This document shows, piece after piece, positions 12,207-24,750 of a DNA stretch of 64,000 bases. A program made the position numbers and the translations under genes. The stretch is taken from contig CM031878.1 of the NCBI GenBank assembly GCA_018697195.1, forward strand, positions 9,631,351-9,695,350. Direction: 5' to 3'. Within the stretch, counting starts at the first letter, position 1. Every line of letters starts with the position of its first letter. Below the pieces are notes generated by a model. It had not been told where the DNA came from. It saw only the letters and a list, made by a program, of their open reading frames with translations, and made no database searches. Source of the DNA: Certhia americana (lineage: Eukaryota; Chordata; Aves; Passeriformes; Certhiidae).

Positions 12207-14040
12207 TAAAAGCAGCTCTTTAGCAGAGTTTGGGACTCTTTACAGAAAACAAATGAAACAGACAAAAAAAAAAAAGCACCTGCCTTCACACACATCCCTC
12301 TATGTAAAGGGTGAAGTACACAGAAAATTAAGAATGGAAAAATTACACAGAAATGTACAAAAACAAAGCTACACCTATGTTCCAGCACTGAAACTGTGAA
12401 CAATGTATCTCTAATTTGCAATATGCTCACTGGAAGATATTGAAAAGTCATGAAAATTTTTCATTACACATTTAAAAATGGGATATGTAAGAAATTTGCT
12501 GAATTCAATCCATAATTATTGTAAAAAATATTTAATAATTTTAGGGAATTTACATTTCCATAGAATGAAATGGGGATCAGAGGAACTTGTGCATCTTGTG
12601 TTTGCAGCTCGGACTGGGTGTTCCTTTAACTTCTGCTGACACATCTCTAACAGCCTTTCTTCCCATTAGTCACTTGTTTAGCTAAGTTTTAGAGAAGTGT
12701 CACAATCTCTACAATAACATGATTCCTTTCTAAACCCCTAAGGGCATCTGCATTTTTACTCTGAAGGTGAGTCATGGAAAGACTTGTTTTCTTATGTCTT
12801 TGGAGAAGAAAAACTTTCAGAAATTGTGTCTCCAGGCTCTCACTTACTATGCCATGGTTGGACAATTGACTCCGATATTCTAATGGACCAGAACTTTTAA
12901 AAGTATGAGACTTGGTGATCAGTTGTCCATTTTGTGACCATTTTGGGGTGCATCTTGGGTGTAGTCCAGCTGGGCTCTTGTGTTGCCCAGGTCAACCTTG
13001 GCATAATAAAGGTTACTTTCCCTTCTAAAAAGGCTTTCAAAACATCAATTTATGTACAACCACTGATCTTCTGCATCACTTAGCAAATTTTTTAAACAAT
13101 TTTCAAAATCCTTTTGTCAATTCCTTTTATATCTTCAAGTGTTTTTTCCCCAGTGGTCCTGTTTCTGTGGTTTCTATGGTCTTACTCTCTTTTGGCTCTC
13201 AGTCTTGAATTCATTATTCCACACCTAAGAATCCAGGGATTCAAGTATCTTCCTCACATGATATGAGTTTTTTATCAAATCTCTTTTCACTACCCCATAA
13301 GAGAAACTGTTCAGGCTCAAATTTATGCAATAGCAAAGAATGAACAGTATGGTCCTCCCCAAGCTGACCTACTCCTGCATTTCTGCTTCCTGCTGCCCTT
13401 CTCCCCCTAACAGTCAGCAGCTGTCCTATGCACCACAATAAAAATATTCTGTTCAATTAACAACCTACCCAATGGCCTAATCTTTGATGAATGCTTAGCA
13501 GACTCACCCTACTTTTCAACCTAGCCTGTGCTCAGCAAAAAGTTGGCAGTGTGATCTTGCATAACAAAAAAATAGGGTTTTTTTTTCACTCCAGACAACT
13601 TAGCATCTGGAAGAAAAAGCTGGTATATGCTGCCTCATCAGTCATGGCCTGTAACTTCTCTAAGGCAGCAGCAAAATTGAGACACTACTGAATTTCCCCT
13701 TCTCAATCACCCAAATTGTGTAAACAGCAGATTCAAGTTCCTGTAATAGTGCAAATTACAGACTTGGTAAGTAACTAAATTTACATGATTAAAGTTGAGA
13801 AAGCAGCCATAGCTTCTCTGCCTCTTAGGCAATGCAGCAGGCAGGCACTGAGCAAACAGAACAGCAGCACCTTAATTCCCTGTGCTCACAGCAGGTGATC
13901 AGGAAACTAGGACACATGACAGACAAGAAGCTGAGGGAAACAGGCAAAGCAGAGACTTTATTGCTGTTCTCAAATGTCTAATGGAAGTGTGTCAAGCTCA
14001 TCTCAGAGGTGCACACGGGCGGAGTGAGAGGCAATGGAGG

Positions 14041-14083
14041 NNNNNNNNNNNNNNNNNNNNNNNNNNNNNNNNNNNNNNNNNNN
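14041..14083. other. Assembly gap (43 N)
   Basis: Unsequenced bases flanked by CpG-rich sequence and, about 40 bases further on, a G-quadruplex-forming run. A hard-to-sequence GC-rich or structured segment is a plausible cause. Confidence 0.95.
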
Positions 14084-14120
14084 TTTCCTCCGTTGATTTG
14101 GTTTTGTTGTTGTTGATGTT

Positions 14121-14150
14121 GGGGGTCGGGGCGGGTTGAGGGGTGGGGGG
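14121..14150 (+). other. G-quadruplex motif
   Basis: Five G runs of 5, 4, 3, 4 and 6 separated by loops TC, C, TTGA and T, all on the + strand. This meets the G3+ N1-7 definition with short loops. It sits inside the CpG-enriched island. Confidence 0.8.
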
Positions 14151-16089
14151 TCATTTTATTTTCTTTAACAGTGGTGTAAATCAAATGCTGTAAATTCCAA
14201 AAGCGGCCAGAAGATCTTCCACCCCTTCGCTGCCCTCTAGATGATGCTGGAAGGGTCACGATTTGAAACAGGAGAGGCTTTCCATTAGAGGTCACTGTTG
14301 TGCCAGCGCCCGGGAAAGGCACCGGGTTAAAAACAGGCACATGATATTTGTACCGAGAGCGCTGTACAGAAAGGGCCCCCTTCTGTGCCTGGCTGATAGG
14401 TGAGGCCCATCTGACCGCAAGGCAGGTGTATGATGGAGGAGGGGACATGCAGCTCACCTACCTCTCATTCTCCAGGTAGCACATTCCTAATACTAGATAA
14501 GAAGGGGAAAAGTTGAGGTTAGCAGAAGAGGGGAAAGTCTTGGAAAGAGGCAGGAGAGGAGGAGGATAGGAAAGAAGAAATGTTCGTTTTAAAAAAAACT
14601 TCTTAGCAAGACTTCAGAATATGGGGTTTGTGTACACTCTCTGTCTAAGCTGACTTTACCAAAAGGACTCTTAGCAGATGGAAAATTGATCCTGGTTTTC
14701 TGCTGTAATTGCCAGAGGCACAGGTGAACGCATTCTCACTTAAACTAACTTCTGTTTTTGTTTGTTTATGGACTTATATTGCTGGCTAACCAGTTACTTT
14801 AAAGCCAGAAGTCTTTGTGACCAACCTGCCACTATCTGCTAAAGATGATAGTTAAAGTTTTTTGAAAGCTTAAAGGATAGGGACATAGAAAGCATATCAG
14901 GCATTAAATACTAAGCAGAAGGACTTAGAAAAACTTTCCTGAAACATTCTTCTTAAAGATGTTTGGATGAAACTGTGTTTTCACTTTTTTATTTTATTGT
15001 CTTTGAGTAAAACTATTTCTGAAGTTACTCTGTGTTTTGAAATGTTTATGATGTGGGAGCATTCTCTTTGTTGTTTTTATTTAGGCCACATCATTATTTT
15101 TTTTTTTAAAGCTTTCTCTTTCCCCCTTTTTGTTTTAGAATATGAAAATAATTTTAATATAGAGCACATGATATCTAAAAAATTAAAATTTCAGCCCATG
15201 AGAGAAGACTCTGCAAGTATTATTGTAGTTCTAATAAACAAGACTAATTACCATAGAAGCACTGGGAAAGGATACAGAAGCAAAGTGGCGAAAGTTTCCT
15301 GGCAACTGAGAAATGTGTCCAAATTTAGCCTCACTTGTGACAGGTAACTTCTTGAGAGCACATAAAAGTATAGAAAGGTGTAAATCTGCCTTTGATAAAA
15401 CTCACTTTTTTCTAAACTTCACTAGGGTTTGTTTGACTAATTAAGTTTGACCATGAAAATCTAGGAGATTTTGTTTGTTTGGGTATTTTTAAGCAAATAT
15501 CTTTAATAAGAAAAAGCAGCATGACCCCTCTAATATGAATTGGGGAATAGCTAAGAAATGTAGGTCTGATGTTCCACATTTTAAATTGAAAAGACTGAAG
15601 ACCTGTTGTTAAGATCTGACATTAGCAGAGACTAAATTGCTCTCATCAGAAACCTTTTATTCAGAGGTTTAAGGAGGATACCTTGAAGGATAAAGGCCCT
15701 TCATTATCCACTTCCCAAAGAAAGCCTAAGATACCTGAGCTAGGTGATACCTGAAGAGGCACAGATGTCAGCTGCAAGTCCTCTCTGCCCCATTAAGGTG
15801 GTGCAGAAGTCCAAACAGCTCCAAACAGCACCTTGCATGCGGCTTGGATGCTTTTTAGGAAATACGAGTTTCAGTTTTTCTCCTCTGCACTAAAAGCAGG
15901 TGAGACTTAAGAGCTGATACGTGTTTAATATATGAGAGGGAAGGAAAGCAGGTTGTTAAATTTGCGTACAAAAGCGTGGGGTGTCTCTCTCTCTCTCACA
16001 CAGGATTTATACAACTCCTGGTGAGGTATTTGCATGGTTTTTTTGCACGCCTTTTTGCTTCCCAGGCGGAGGCAGGGAGGGACATGCTG

Positions 16090-16275
16090 AAGAGGAGGGG
16101 AAGTCGGGAGTGTTTTGCTAAAGCTGTCCCTTTGCTATCCCACTTCCTCCTGGTATCTGTAGCTGGGCGGGAGGAGGGGAATACTGAAGGGGAAGCCAGA
16201 GCAGCTGATAAACCCCTGCCTAGCCATTCACATGAGGGTATATAGGGTGGAAAGTGAAGTAACTTCTTCCTGGAG
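16090..16275 (+). promoter_or_regulatory. FYB1: Putative FYB1 promoter
   Basis: The block is GC-richer than its surroundings and carries a TATA-like TATATAG at 16239-16245. Upstream lie PU.1/ETS-type GAGGGGAAGT (16095-16104), CACTTCCTCC (ETS on the minus strand, 16141-16150) and AGCTGATAAA (GATA site near 16207). An ETS/IRF-composite-like GGAAAGTGAA lies at 16249-16258. Such sites suit a gene expressed in T, myeloid and megakaryocytic cells, as FYB1 is. Transcription would start near 16265-16275. The assignment is inferred from motifs and position, about 11 kb upstream of the first coding exon. Confidence 0.42.
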
Positions 16276-16463
16276 AAAGTTTCCCTTCCTCACGACATCC
16301 CAGTGTGTACTTCCCGCAGCTCAGGCTCCCTCCGTCCTGCTCTCCCCGGCGCAGCTGCTGCCATCGCCTCCTCTGCACCCTCCGGCCTGCAGCAGCTCCA
16401 TCCAGCCCCGGGTCGTTCCCAGACAGCCCGAGCCCGGGCAGGGAGGCACAGAGTTGGGGCTCG
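16270..16463 (+). other. FYB1: Putative FYB1 non-coding exon 1
   Basis: GC-rich sequence downstream of the TATA-like box ends at a good donor, GGCTCG|GTGAGC (16464). Human FYB1 also has an upstream non-coding exon before the exon with the initiator ATG. No start codon context worth proposing is seen here. The 5' end is approximate. Confidence 0.4.
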
Positions 16464-18593
16464 GTGAGCGGATGGTGCGGGAAGGCAGGCCACAAGCACT
16501 GCCATTCCTGAAGGGCAAGTAGGAGAGGAGCTGAGGGAGCAAAAATCACCAGGCCAGACCCTCCCCAGCTGCCAGAGGTCTTTCCCCACACAAACGGCTC
16601 ATGTGCAGCTCTCAGTACCCCTGTCCTGCTCCTTCAGCCTCCCTCTCACCCCAGTCTCTTCTGATTTCCTCTCGTACACAGCTTCTAGCAGCTTCCCAGC
16701 CATTGTCTGAGCAGCTGGCTTGCCTTACCGGGATGGTCACCAGGTCCTCCCCACATCCCCCTTGCCGCAGACTAGGAGTTGGTTGCTACAGACTCAACCA
16801 CCGCAGCTACACTCACATCACTTGTAATTTAGCTCATTAGATCGTCTAACCAAGCTACATCTGGAGATCAGTAGTGGCCCTCAGCGAGGCAGAGCTGCCA
16901 GGTGTTAGTGGCAGTGGTGCTGTAGCACACTGTGAGTCCCCTCAGCCCATTTCACAGGGCTGTGCCTTCATCCATCAGGGCTCTTCACGTCATAGTGAGC
17001 TCTGGGCCTTCCAGGGTTTCCCTGTGGAAAGCTTAGCAAAAGCCTGGTGTTCCCATTTGGTCTGTCTGGAGTGATTTCTTCTGCAGTGCTACTTTCAATT
17101 CCCCCTGAGCTCCTGCAGCTGAAACCAGGCAGACAGAACACAGCAGTGCTGATTTGAGCAGAACCCACACAGCTTGCAGGGAAAAAAATTCCAAAGCCAC
17201 CTAATCTGAGCCCCCTGTGGGGCTGAGCTCAGCAGCAAAAAGGGCAGGGAGAAGCCTGTGACATGGCAGTGGGCACAGGGACAGTCATGGAAGGGGTGCA
17301 TGGCAGTGCAGGTGAATCCCTTGGTCAAACATGACAGCTAATGCCTGAACAGGAGCTTTGTATTAAAATAAAAATAATTGCTTGAGATTTGAGCACTCCT
17401 CAAGTCACAAAAAAGAGAGACTTGGCTTTTTGCATTGAAGATTTTTTTTGTACAGCAAGTTCTTTGCATCAGCTTCAGCTGTCCCCATGAAGGTCTGTGA
17501 TTTATATCAGTATATACACCCCAGCAGAAGACCAGGATACTAACACACACTTCATTGTGACGCCCTGGAGTGCTCTGGAGTTTCTTTCATGACAGAAAGG
17601 TGTCCCAAGATACAGTCAGGGCAAGTACACTGCCTGTGTCCTTTGACTTCTTTCTTGAATTTGTCTATCCTGCCTGTCTAGTATAGAAAAACATATACAG
17701 CTGAAACAGATATCTGCACTCCTTGTTCAGGCAAGTATAAATATATCAATAATGGGCAATGATTATACAATTATAGATATTGAATAACAACAATTTAAAA
17801 GAGCCACAGCACTGAGTTGAGGACCTTCCAGGGAATCCTGCATGTCAGTAGTCCCCAAACAGCATCTGGAAAGCCAAATGGTTCCCACAAACATGACACT
17901 GCATATAGACATAAGAAAATGCCGTTAATTTGCTCATGACCAAACTTCTGTCAGAAAAACTAAAACTGCCTTCAAATGAGAATGCGATGGAAACGCAGCA
18001 GCATGTTTTTGAGGAAGTCTAGCTCTGTCTGCAGACACAAAGATAACACAGACTGACCCTACCAAAAATGTTGGTTCTCATAGCGCACTGAAGCAATTGC
18101 AGGCAGAAGCTCCTGCCAGTGTTCAGGAATATCAAGTTTATTCTGAAAATCAGGTAATTTCCAAAGCAATGCTGTAACGGGATCACTGCCATAACAAATG
18201 GCACTTCACCCCAGAACTCTGACACTAGGGAGTGGCATGGAATTGTGAAGCAGGACTGCTGACTCTTTGTCTTGCCCTCTGATGAGGTTCATGTACTCAA
18301 AATGTCACCCCAAAAGTGGCACAAAACCAGGTAGTCTGAAATTTTCGATACAAGTATTTCAACACAGAGATTATTGACAAATATGTTATATCTGCTCCTG
18401 TGTCAAATCTGCCCCCATGTCATCAAAAACTGGGAAATAAACTGTCCAACCAACTTATTAGTTAAGAAAAACAACATTAGTTTACTAGCAACACTGGATG
18501 CATGGGGAATTATCCTTAAAACATACATGTTCTGTAACCTAGCAGACCATATTATATTCCTGAAACTAGTGCACATTCATCACATTTCCTGAG

Positions 18594-18608
18594 TATATAT
18601 ATATATAC
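18594..18608. repeat. (TA)n microsatellite
   Basis: Short uninterrupted TA dinucleotide run of about 7 units. Confidence 0.8.
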
Positions 18609-19649
18609 TAATTATTTCAATTTACTTGTTTGGATATGATTGCAGATCTTCTGATAAAACCTTTCTCCTTGAGAGTGTCAGGTCATAATGTACTAATGTA
18701 ATAATCCTTGTTCTCAAAACTAAGATATCAGCTAGTACATATTAATCACTGATGGAAGTAAACAAGGAAGAATTAGCTGGCACAAGACTTATTAGTCACA
18801 GATGTAGGGAGTTAACACAAAGCCACATTAATCTCTGGTATTTGTATCAGCACTAAGCACTGTATGGTACAAAATTTAGCATTAAGCATGAATACAGGGA
18901 TCATATACTTATATGCTAAAGTTTAAAGAATTTTCCAACATCTTCCCTCACTCCTGCATAGACTACTTTTTACAGAAATATAAACTGTTCAGTAACGGCT
19001 AGGAGACAAAAGCCCTGTGAGGAGGAGAAAGCAGGAAGCAAAGTTTCAGTGAAAAACGCTGCTAACATTGACTTTCTCTTGCTCAATGCTCCACATATTT
19101 GTATGTGTTATATAATACAGAGCAAACTATTCTGACTTAGGAAGCAGGTTTTCAAACTGCTTTAATGTTATTAATGCACCTGTCCAAAGGTGTTCTTCCA
19201 CATACTACCCCCAGACCTGTCTACCCCTATATACACATGGTTTAAAGATTAGCTGCCTCAGCCAGTCATCTTTTTCTTTTTCATCTCCCACCCTCCCTCA
19301 CAACTAACTCTGTTATGCACTCTCTCCTTATTTGGGATCATATAATACACTTAGAGTTAGTGAAATGAAGCAGGTTAAAAACAATGTCATAAGATAAAGA
19401 ATTTTTTTTTTTCTAGCATGTCCCTTCAGTTTACAGCAGCTCCAACAATAGTATTAACACAGCTGTGGAGGTAAGAAAATACTATGATATTCTTTGTGAC
19501 CATTGAATTGGAAAGATGTAAGATCTTTCTTACATCAGTTCAAATGTTCCGATGTAAGTACCTGACTTTTCAAACCATTTTGGAGCAAAGAACATCAGTG
19601 GATGAAAGAAAAATATCTTTAAAAGATGTACTAGCATTTACAGCAGAGA

Positions 19650-20232
19650 CTCACACAATCACAGAATAATTAGGGCTGGAAGGGAAGTCTGGAGATTCCA
19701 GTTAAATCTTCCTGCTGAGGTTACACAGGAACAGGTCCAGGAGGGTTTTGAATATCTTCAGAGAGGGAAACTCCATGACTGCCCTGGGCAGGTGTTTCAG
19801 TGCTCTGCCACCCTCAATTAAAAGAAGTTCCTACTCACGTTGAGGTCAAATTTCTTGTGTTTTAGTTTATGGACATTGCTCCTTGTCCTGTCTCTGGGTA
19901 CCACTGAAAAGAGCCTCACACCATCCTCTGGGCACCCACCTCTGAGATATTTTTATGCATTAATAAGTTCCCCTCTTAGTCTATTCTTCTCCAGACTGAA
20001 CACACTCAGCTCCCACAGTCTCTTCTCATAAGAGCAATGCTCTAGATCCTAAGTCATCTTTCTGATCTTTGCTGAGCCTTTTCCAATGTCTCCTTTTCTT
20101 TCTTCTTCTGAGTAGCCCAGAATTGGATGCAGCCCTCCAGATGTGGCCTTATCAGAGCCAGGTAGAGGGGGAGGATTACCTCCCTTGGCCTGCTGGCCAA
20201 ACTCTTCTCTTCTTTAATGGCCAAGGTTCTGA
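19650..20232 (-). mobile_element. CR1 LINE fragment, about 580 bp
   Basis: Begins on + with CACACAATCACAGAATAATT and GGGCTGGAAGGG, continues through CTCCATGACTGCCCTGGGCA, CTTGTCCTGTCTCTGGG, GCCCAGAATTGGATGCAGCC and CTCCAGATGTGGCCTTATCA, and ends near TTAATGGCCAAGGTTCTG. This is the reverse complement of the CR1 3' UTR and the end of ORF2. It is 5'-truncated with frame damage throughout, so inactive. It is the clearest CR1 copy in the window. Confidence 0.93.
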
Positions 20233-23200
20233 TTCTTTTTCCTCCCTTTCATCTTTCCTTAATTTTTTACAAATTTAATTTCTAAGTAGCCACTTTTCCC
20301 AAAGTTATATGTAAACATCTAAATAAATGCTCTGATAAAAAAAAACAAAACACTTAATGTTGCAATCATAACATTTCCACATAGGAGCAGTAACACCACT
20401 GGTGTGCTGGAATTTCGATGTTGGGTTTGGTCTATATAGAGAATGTAATGACATAAGAAGGCATTATCATTATTAGCATCCTTTTCTTGCTTGAATATGA
20501 ACTAGGGATTTTGTTGTTGCTGCCGCTGCTGTTGTTTTTGTGGAAAGTGAAGAAGGCAAAATAATTTTGCAGTGCTTTCATGTCCTGTTCCTTAGAATAT
20601 TAATTTATTCAGATTCTTTCTTCACCTAAAAACAGCTAATTTCCCTATATCGCTTACAAACAACCTTCATACAAATAAGCATTAAAAAAACTGAGAGATT
20701 TCAGGAAGCTGTTGCACCTGCAAACGTAAAATGAGGCACATTGTGGATATTGCAGAAGGGCAAGTTTCACAGAAATTTCACAGCATAAACTTATTTTCAT
20801 TGTGTTTGTTGCAATTTATATTCTCATCAGCATTCTGTCAGTTAAGGCTGTACTTATTTGTGTGTATTGGATGAAAGAGAAGACAACAGAAACTGTCTAG
20901 CATTCAGAGCTGTGAAAATAAGCTAGTTCTTTGATCATTGCATGATTTGTTTAGAGCTGACACTGTGAGCAAACTGTTGCAGTGGTCTTTACCCTCATAA
21001 AATGACTTTATTGCTACAGCTAGCATCTAAAAACAGTCATGAAGGCTGCTGCATACAACAGCAAGACATAAATTCTAATCTGCTGTAGTATTAATAATAA
21101 ATGCATTGTCATCTGTGATTGTTTATTTTCACAAATAAATACTATTTTATAAATAAAATGCAGTGTTTATCTGAGTGAATAGCATAAAGATCTGCATTTC
21201 TTCAACTACAAAAACCTATTATGTTACATTACAAAAAAATCTGTTATCTTGGCATGCCACAGTGTTTCTAACTCAAATAAGTTCCATCCAGCACCTTAAT
21301 AAACTTTGAAGTAGCTAAGTTTTTGTAAAATTAAGCTAGAAATATCAAGCACTTTCAATTATTTGCTTTAACACCCAAAAATATTTCAAAAAAAACCCCA
21401 AGTTTGTGAAGGAGAGTAGTAGACCATGAGGAAGATTCAGTTAACTTTTAATTGAGCTCAGAGACACACTGCTTTTCCTCTGCAATCTCCTCCCCATGCA
21501 CTCCTCCAGCAAATTCACTGAGCTGCCTTTTGTAGAGGGTTCTGCCTCTGTGGTTTTGATTTACCTTCAGCACAAAAACAAGTTTAGAATTTCTAGTGAA
21601 GCTTATTTACTCAGTATTGGCTTTTCTAGCCTATGTCATCCTTCAACCTCGATCACACAGGAGGAAGGACAGAAGAAATGTATGATTATAAGTTGTTTGG
21701 TTTTTTTTTTTTTTTAAAATATCTCCACGTAACAGAAGTTTTAAAAAACTGGCCAGCAGAATCTCAAGATCCCACTGGTGAATGTAAGCAGCAAAAGAAC
21801 GTGGTAGCTGACACCTGAGAGTGGGCCATGTATGCTGTGGTAGCAGGGCACCATGGCCAGTCCACCCTTTATGCCTGTCGTCACCACACACATTTCATTA
21901 GCAGCTGTCCTGTAAAGGGCTGGGCTTGTAAGCACCGAGGCAGCCTCACACGGCTATGCAATATGGGGTAAATGCAATACTTTTGGGTATCACATGGTTC
22001 TTACTGCTGATGGAAGCAGCCAACCAGTCTGAACACACTTTAGTTCCCTTTTCCTCCAGCACTTCTTGCCTAATATCCTGTGGAGAGCAGTTACTGTTCA
22101 TGATAGTGAAACCCACAAGTGTATCTTGTGAGAAGCAAGAACTCTATGAGAAGCAGAACTCCTCTTTAGCAAATAGACCAGGCTGTTAAGTTGATACACC
22201 GTGGATTGTCGCATTGAGAGAGACAGTTTTTCTGCCTGTATCAAAATACTGGAGAGCTTTCAGATATCCAGGTAAACTACTGTACATGTTTGTCTTAAAA
22301 ATAAGTGTGGAACGTTCCAGAAGAATCAGTGAATACAAGGTATTGACTATAACTTAATTAACTGTAAATCTAGTTGTAGATTTTACTTAGTTTAGGAGCT
22401 GAAAAGATGCTAACCTGAAAAAATGGATTTCTCTTTCTCCGAGTTTCATGGTTTGTTCTCTGAAATTTTACTAAAAGTGGTCCTTATTTAAGTGGCTTTT
22501 GCATTTTGAATAACAGCAGAAATGGTATTGCTCAAAGGCAGTTATTTTTTACTTATACCCTTTGCATTATTTGTTGTTTGCTAAATTATGAAAAAGGTAT
22601 CTATTAATATACCACACTCTGGGTTGAGATATCAGTGTATATATTTTGTTAGTAGCTGGTCATGGAAAGTATTTTCCATTCCAGGTATGAGTCAAAAATG
22701 CTACTCAATATCTTAAAATTGCACAAAATTTCCTTCAAAATCATATGGGATCCTGAAATTCTCAAAATAATGGTAGGATAGGAACTTTGCAGTGACAGGA
22801 ATTCAAATTTTTCTTCCTTGAGACTTGGACCATTCACTTTAGGGGATAGTCAGACAAATAAGACATTCATAAGACAGTGACTAAGTACACTAAATATAAA
22901 TAGGGCTCTAAGTGAAAAGAAATCAGTTTCATTTCTGGGCAGATCATGAGAAAATTTACATTAATCTGAAAGAAATAATTGATAGAAGGCACAGGAGAAA
23001 AATAATTTTTAAAAGAAAATTATTAAGTATCATGAATTATTGTGTTTATATAAAAACATGATGCAAAAAAATCCTTCACTTTTCAGAAATTGATATGAAC
23101 TAGTCTGTTTATATCAGATACAAATTCTTGATGGAAAAACCTAAGCTACCAGGCTTCTGTTGTTGAAGACTAAGCTGCCAGTGGGTGATAGTTCTTACTT

Positions 23201-24723
23201 TCACTTGAACAGGTACCAAAAAAATCCATTAAGAAAGAAACTTTGTCATCAGCCTATTAGGACATAAGATGAAGAGATAATCATGCCTCTATTGACACTT
23301 CAACTTCATGCATATTCTGTGACAGAAGCAGTTTGGGAACGAGATGGGATGTAATCTGGCTCTTCTGGTCAAGCCCTATGCCCTCACTTGTCCTGGTCTC
23401 AAATCTCATCTAGAACTGTCTTTTTTTTTTTTCCCCTATGAATAGCTGGTCTTATGATTAGACAGAAGGTGAGAAAAAGTGGCAAGAGAGAGATATGAAA
23501 GGTGTAGAGGAATGCACATGGAAAAGATTTAGAATATCCTGTGACCAGGCTGGAACCCTTCCTCATCTAGTTTTGACAACCATACGTGTGTGCTGGTTTT
23601 TTTCTTGCTGGTGATACATGGTTTGAAATGATGCTCTCAGGGTAATAGAGGGACTGCCAGAAGAATCCCTTAGATTTCTCTCTATCCTCTCTATCCTAGA
23701 GGTGTGCCCTTCATAAAAACACAGACAAAAGAATAACCTTTCTCCTCGTTCTTAAGTATTATCTGATGAGGCATTATTTCTCTTCCATACCAACCATTGT
23801 ATTTGCAAGTCTTGTATGAGCAAACTGTGTCTCTGTCTTCTTTTCATTCTTCTGCTATACACTTTCATAGGTGTAGAGCATTGCAACATCTCAACTTCAC
23901 TTACCAAATGCTGCACTTACTCTTGGATCTTGAACTAGTAATTACAGCTAGACTCAAGGGGAACAAAAGCAATTTGGAAATCTCTTCTGGAAACAACAAA
24001 GTTGCATAAAGATAATTCTGAGATGTCTGGAAAAGAAAGTAGTCAAGCAAAAATTTATTACAAATTCAGAATGGCACTGCCATGTAAACAAAAGGCTAGG
24101 CTGCCTCAAATCTACTAACTTCAGTAGAAGACATATAAAGTTGCAAAATAATTTTAAGATCTGTACTTTTCTATAATTTCTCTGTTATTTTCTATATATT
24201 CTCTGTGTAATTTTCATTGTCATTTTTGTCCATTTTCTTATTCCTTATATCCTGCCCATAGATAAGAGCTCTATTCCCTTCATGATTATCAGCTTCTTTG
24301 GTTATTTCACTATCACAGAATTCATGACTAAGTTTAGTTTTGTTCTTAAAGGGATAGTTTTATAATCTTAATTTTATTGCTGTCTAGCAAACTCATCAAG
24401 ATCTGATTTTGAGTTTTTAAAGGGTATATTTAGACCTCATCACTTGGGAATAGAAATATAGAAGTTACAGTTGAGAAAAGATGGGGGGTTTACCCTTTAT
24501 AAATCAGATCTGCATGTATTTTGAATTAATTCTTTGTACAGTCACAAGTTATATATTTTTCATTTGCCTAATTAATGATTGTATATCCACACATCTGCTA
24601 TTCAGTTCACTGATCCAGTGCTGTTTAAAGAAAGAGTGGTTTCAAGGGGAAGTTGAAGTGAAATAATCTTTTGGCTTCACCAATACAGGAAAGTAAATAA
24701 TAAAGTTATATTTATGCCAAGGC

Positions 24724-24750
24724 AAAAAAAAAAAAAAAAAAAAAAAAAAA
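24724..24750. repeat. Poly(A) run (27 A)
   Basis: Uninterrupted A run followed by CACCAAAACAAAGC. No source element is recognised upstream. Confidence 0.85.

Larger units (their letters stand above)
14000..14460. promoter_or_regulatory. CpG-enriched island, possible promoter or enhancer
   Basis: This block has many CpG dinucleotides (GGGCGGAG, GTCGGGGCGGG, AAGCGGCC, AGCGCCCGGG, CACCGGG, ACCGAGAGCGC) in a region otherwise AT-rich and CpG-poor. It contains a GC-box-like GGGGCGGG at 14127-14134. It may be a regulatory element or an unrecognised transcript's first exon; no TATA box or coding exon could be assigned. A 123-residue minus-strand frame up to the gap is not recognisable as a known protein. 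Confidence 0.35.
2581..16238. other. C9-FYB1 intergenic region
   Basis: About 13.7 kb without a recognisable gene. It contains (ATT)n and A-rich tracts near 3.0 kb, an AT-rich block at 4.0-4.1 kb, a CR1 tail at 4.4 kb, a diverged CR1-like stretch at 6.6-7.26 kb, a poly(A) run at 12.19 kb, and the CpG-enriched, G4-containing island at 14.0-14.46 kb. The remaining open frames are short, lack splice context and resemble nothing known to me. I see nothing else in 7.3-11.4 kb. Confidence 0.6.

Noticed and set aside
13978..14457. 159-codon minus-strand frame in the CpG-rich island
   Set aside because: It crosses the 43-N gap, resembles no protein I know, and a GC-rich region easily stays open by chance. 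Kept only as a possible regulatory island.
16220..16591. Several overlapping frames on both strands at 16.2-16.6 kb
   Set aside because: GC-rich promoter-like DNA with few stops; five frames open at once argues against coding.
19840..20278. Open frames at about 20 kb as a gene
   Set aside because: They lie within or run just past the antisense CR1 fragment and reflect that repeat.
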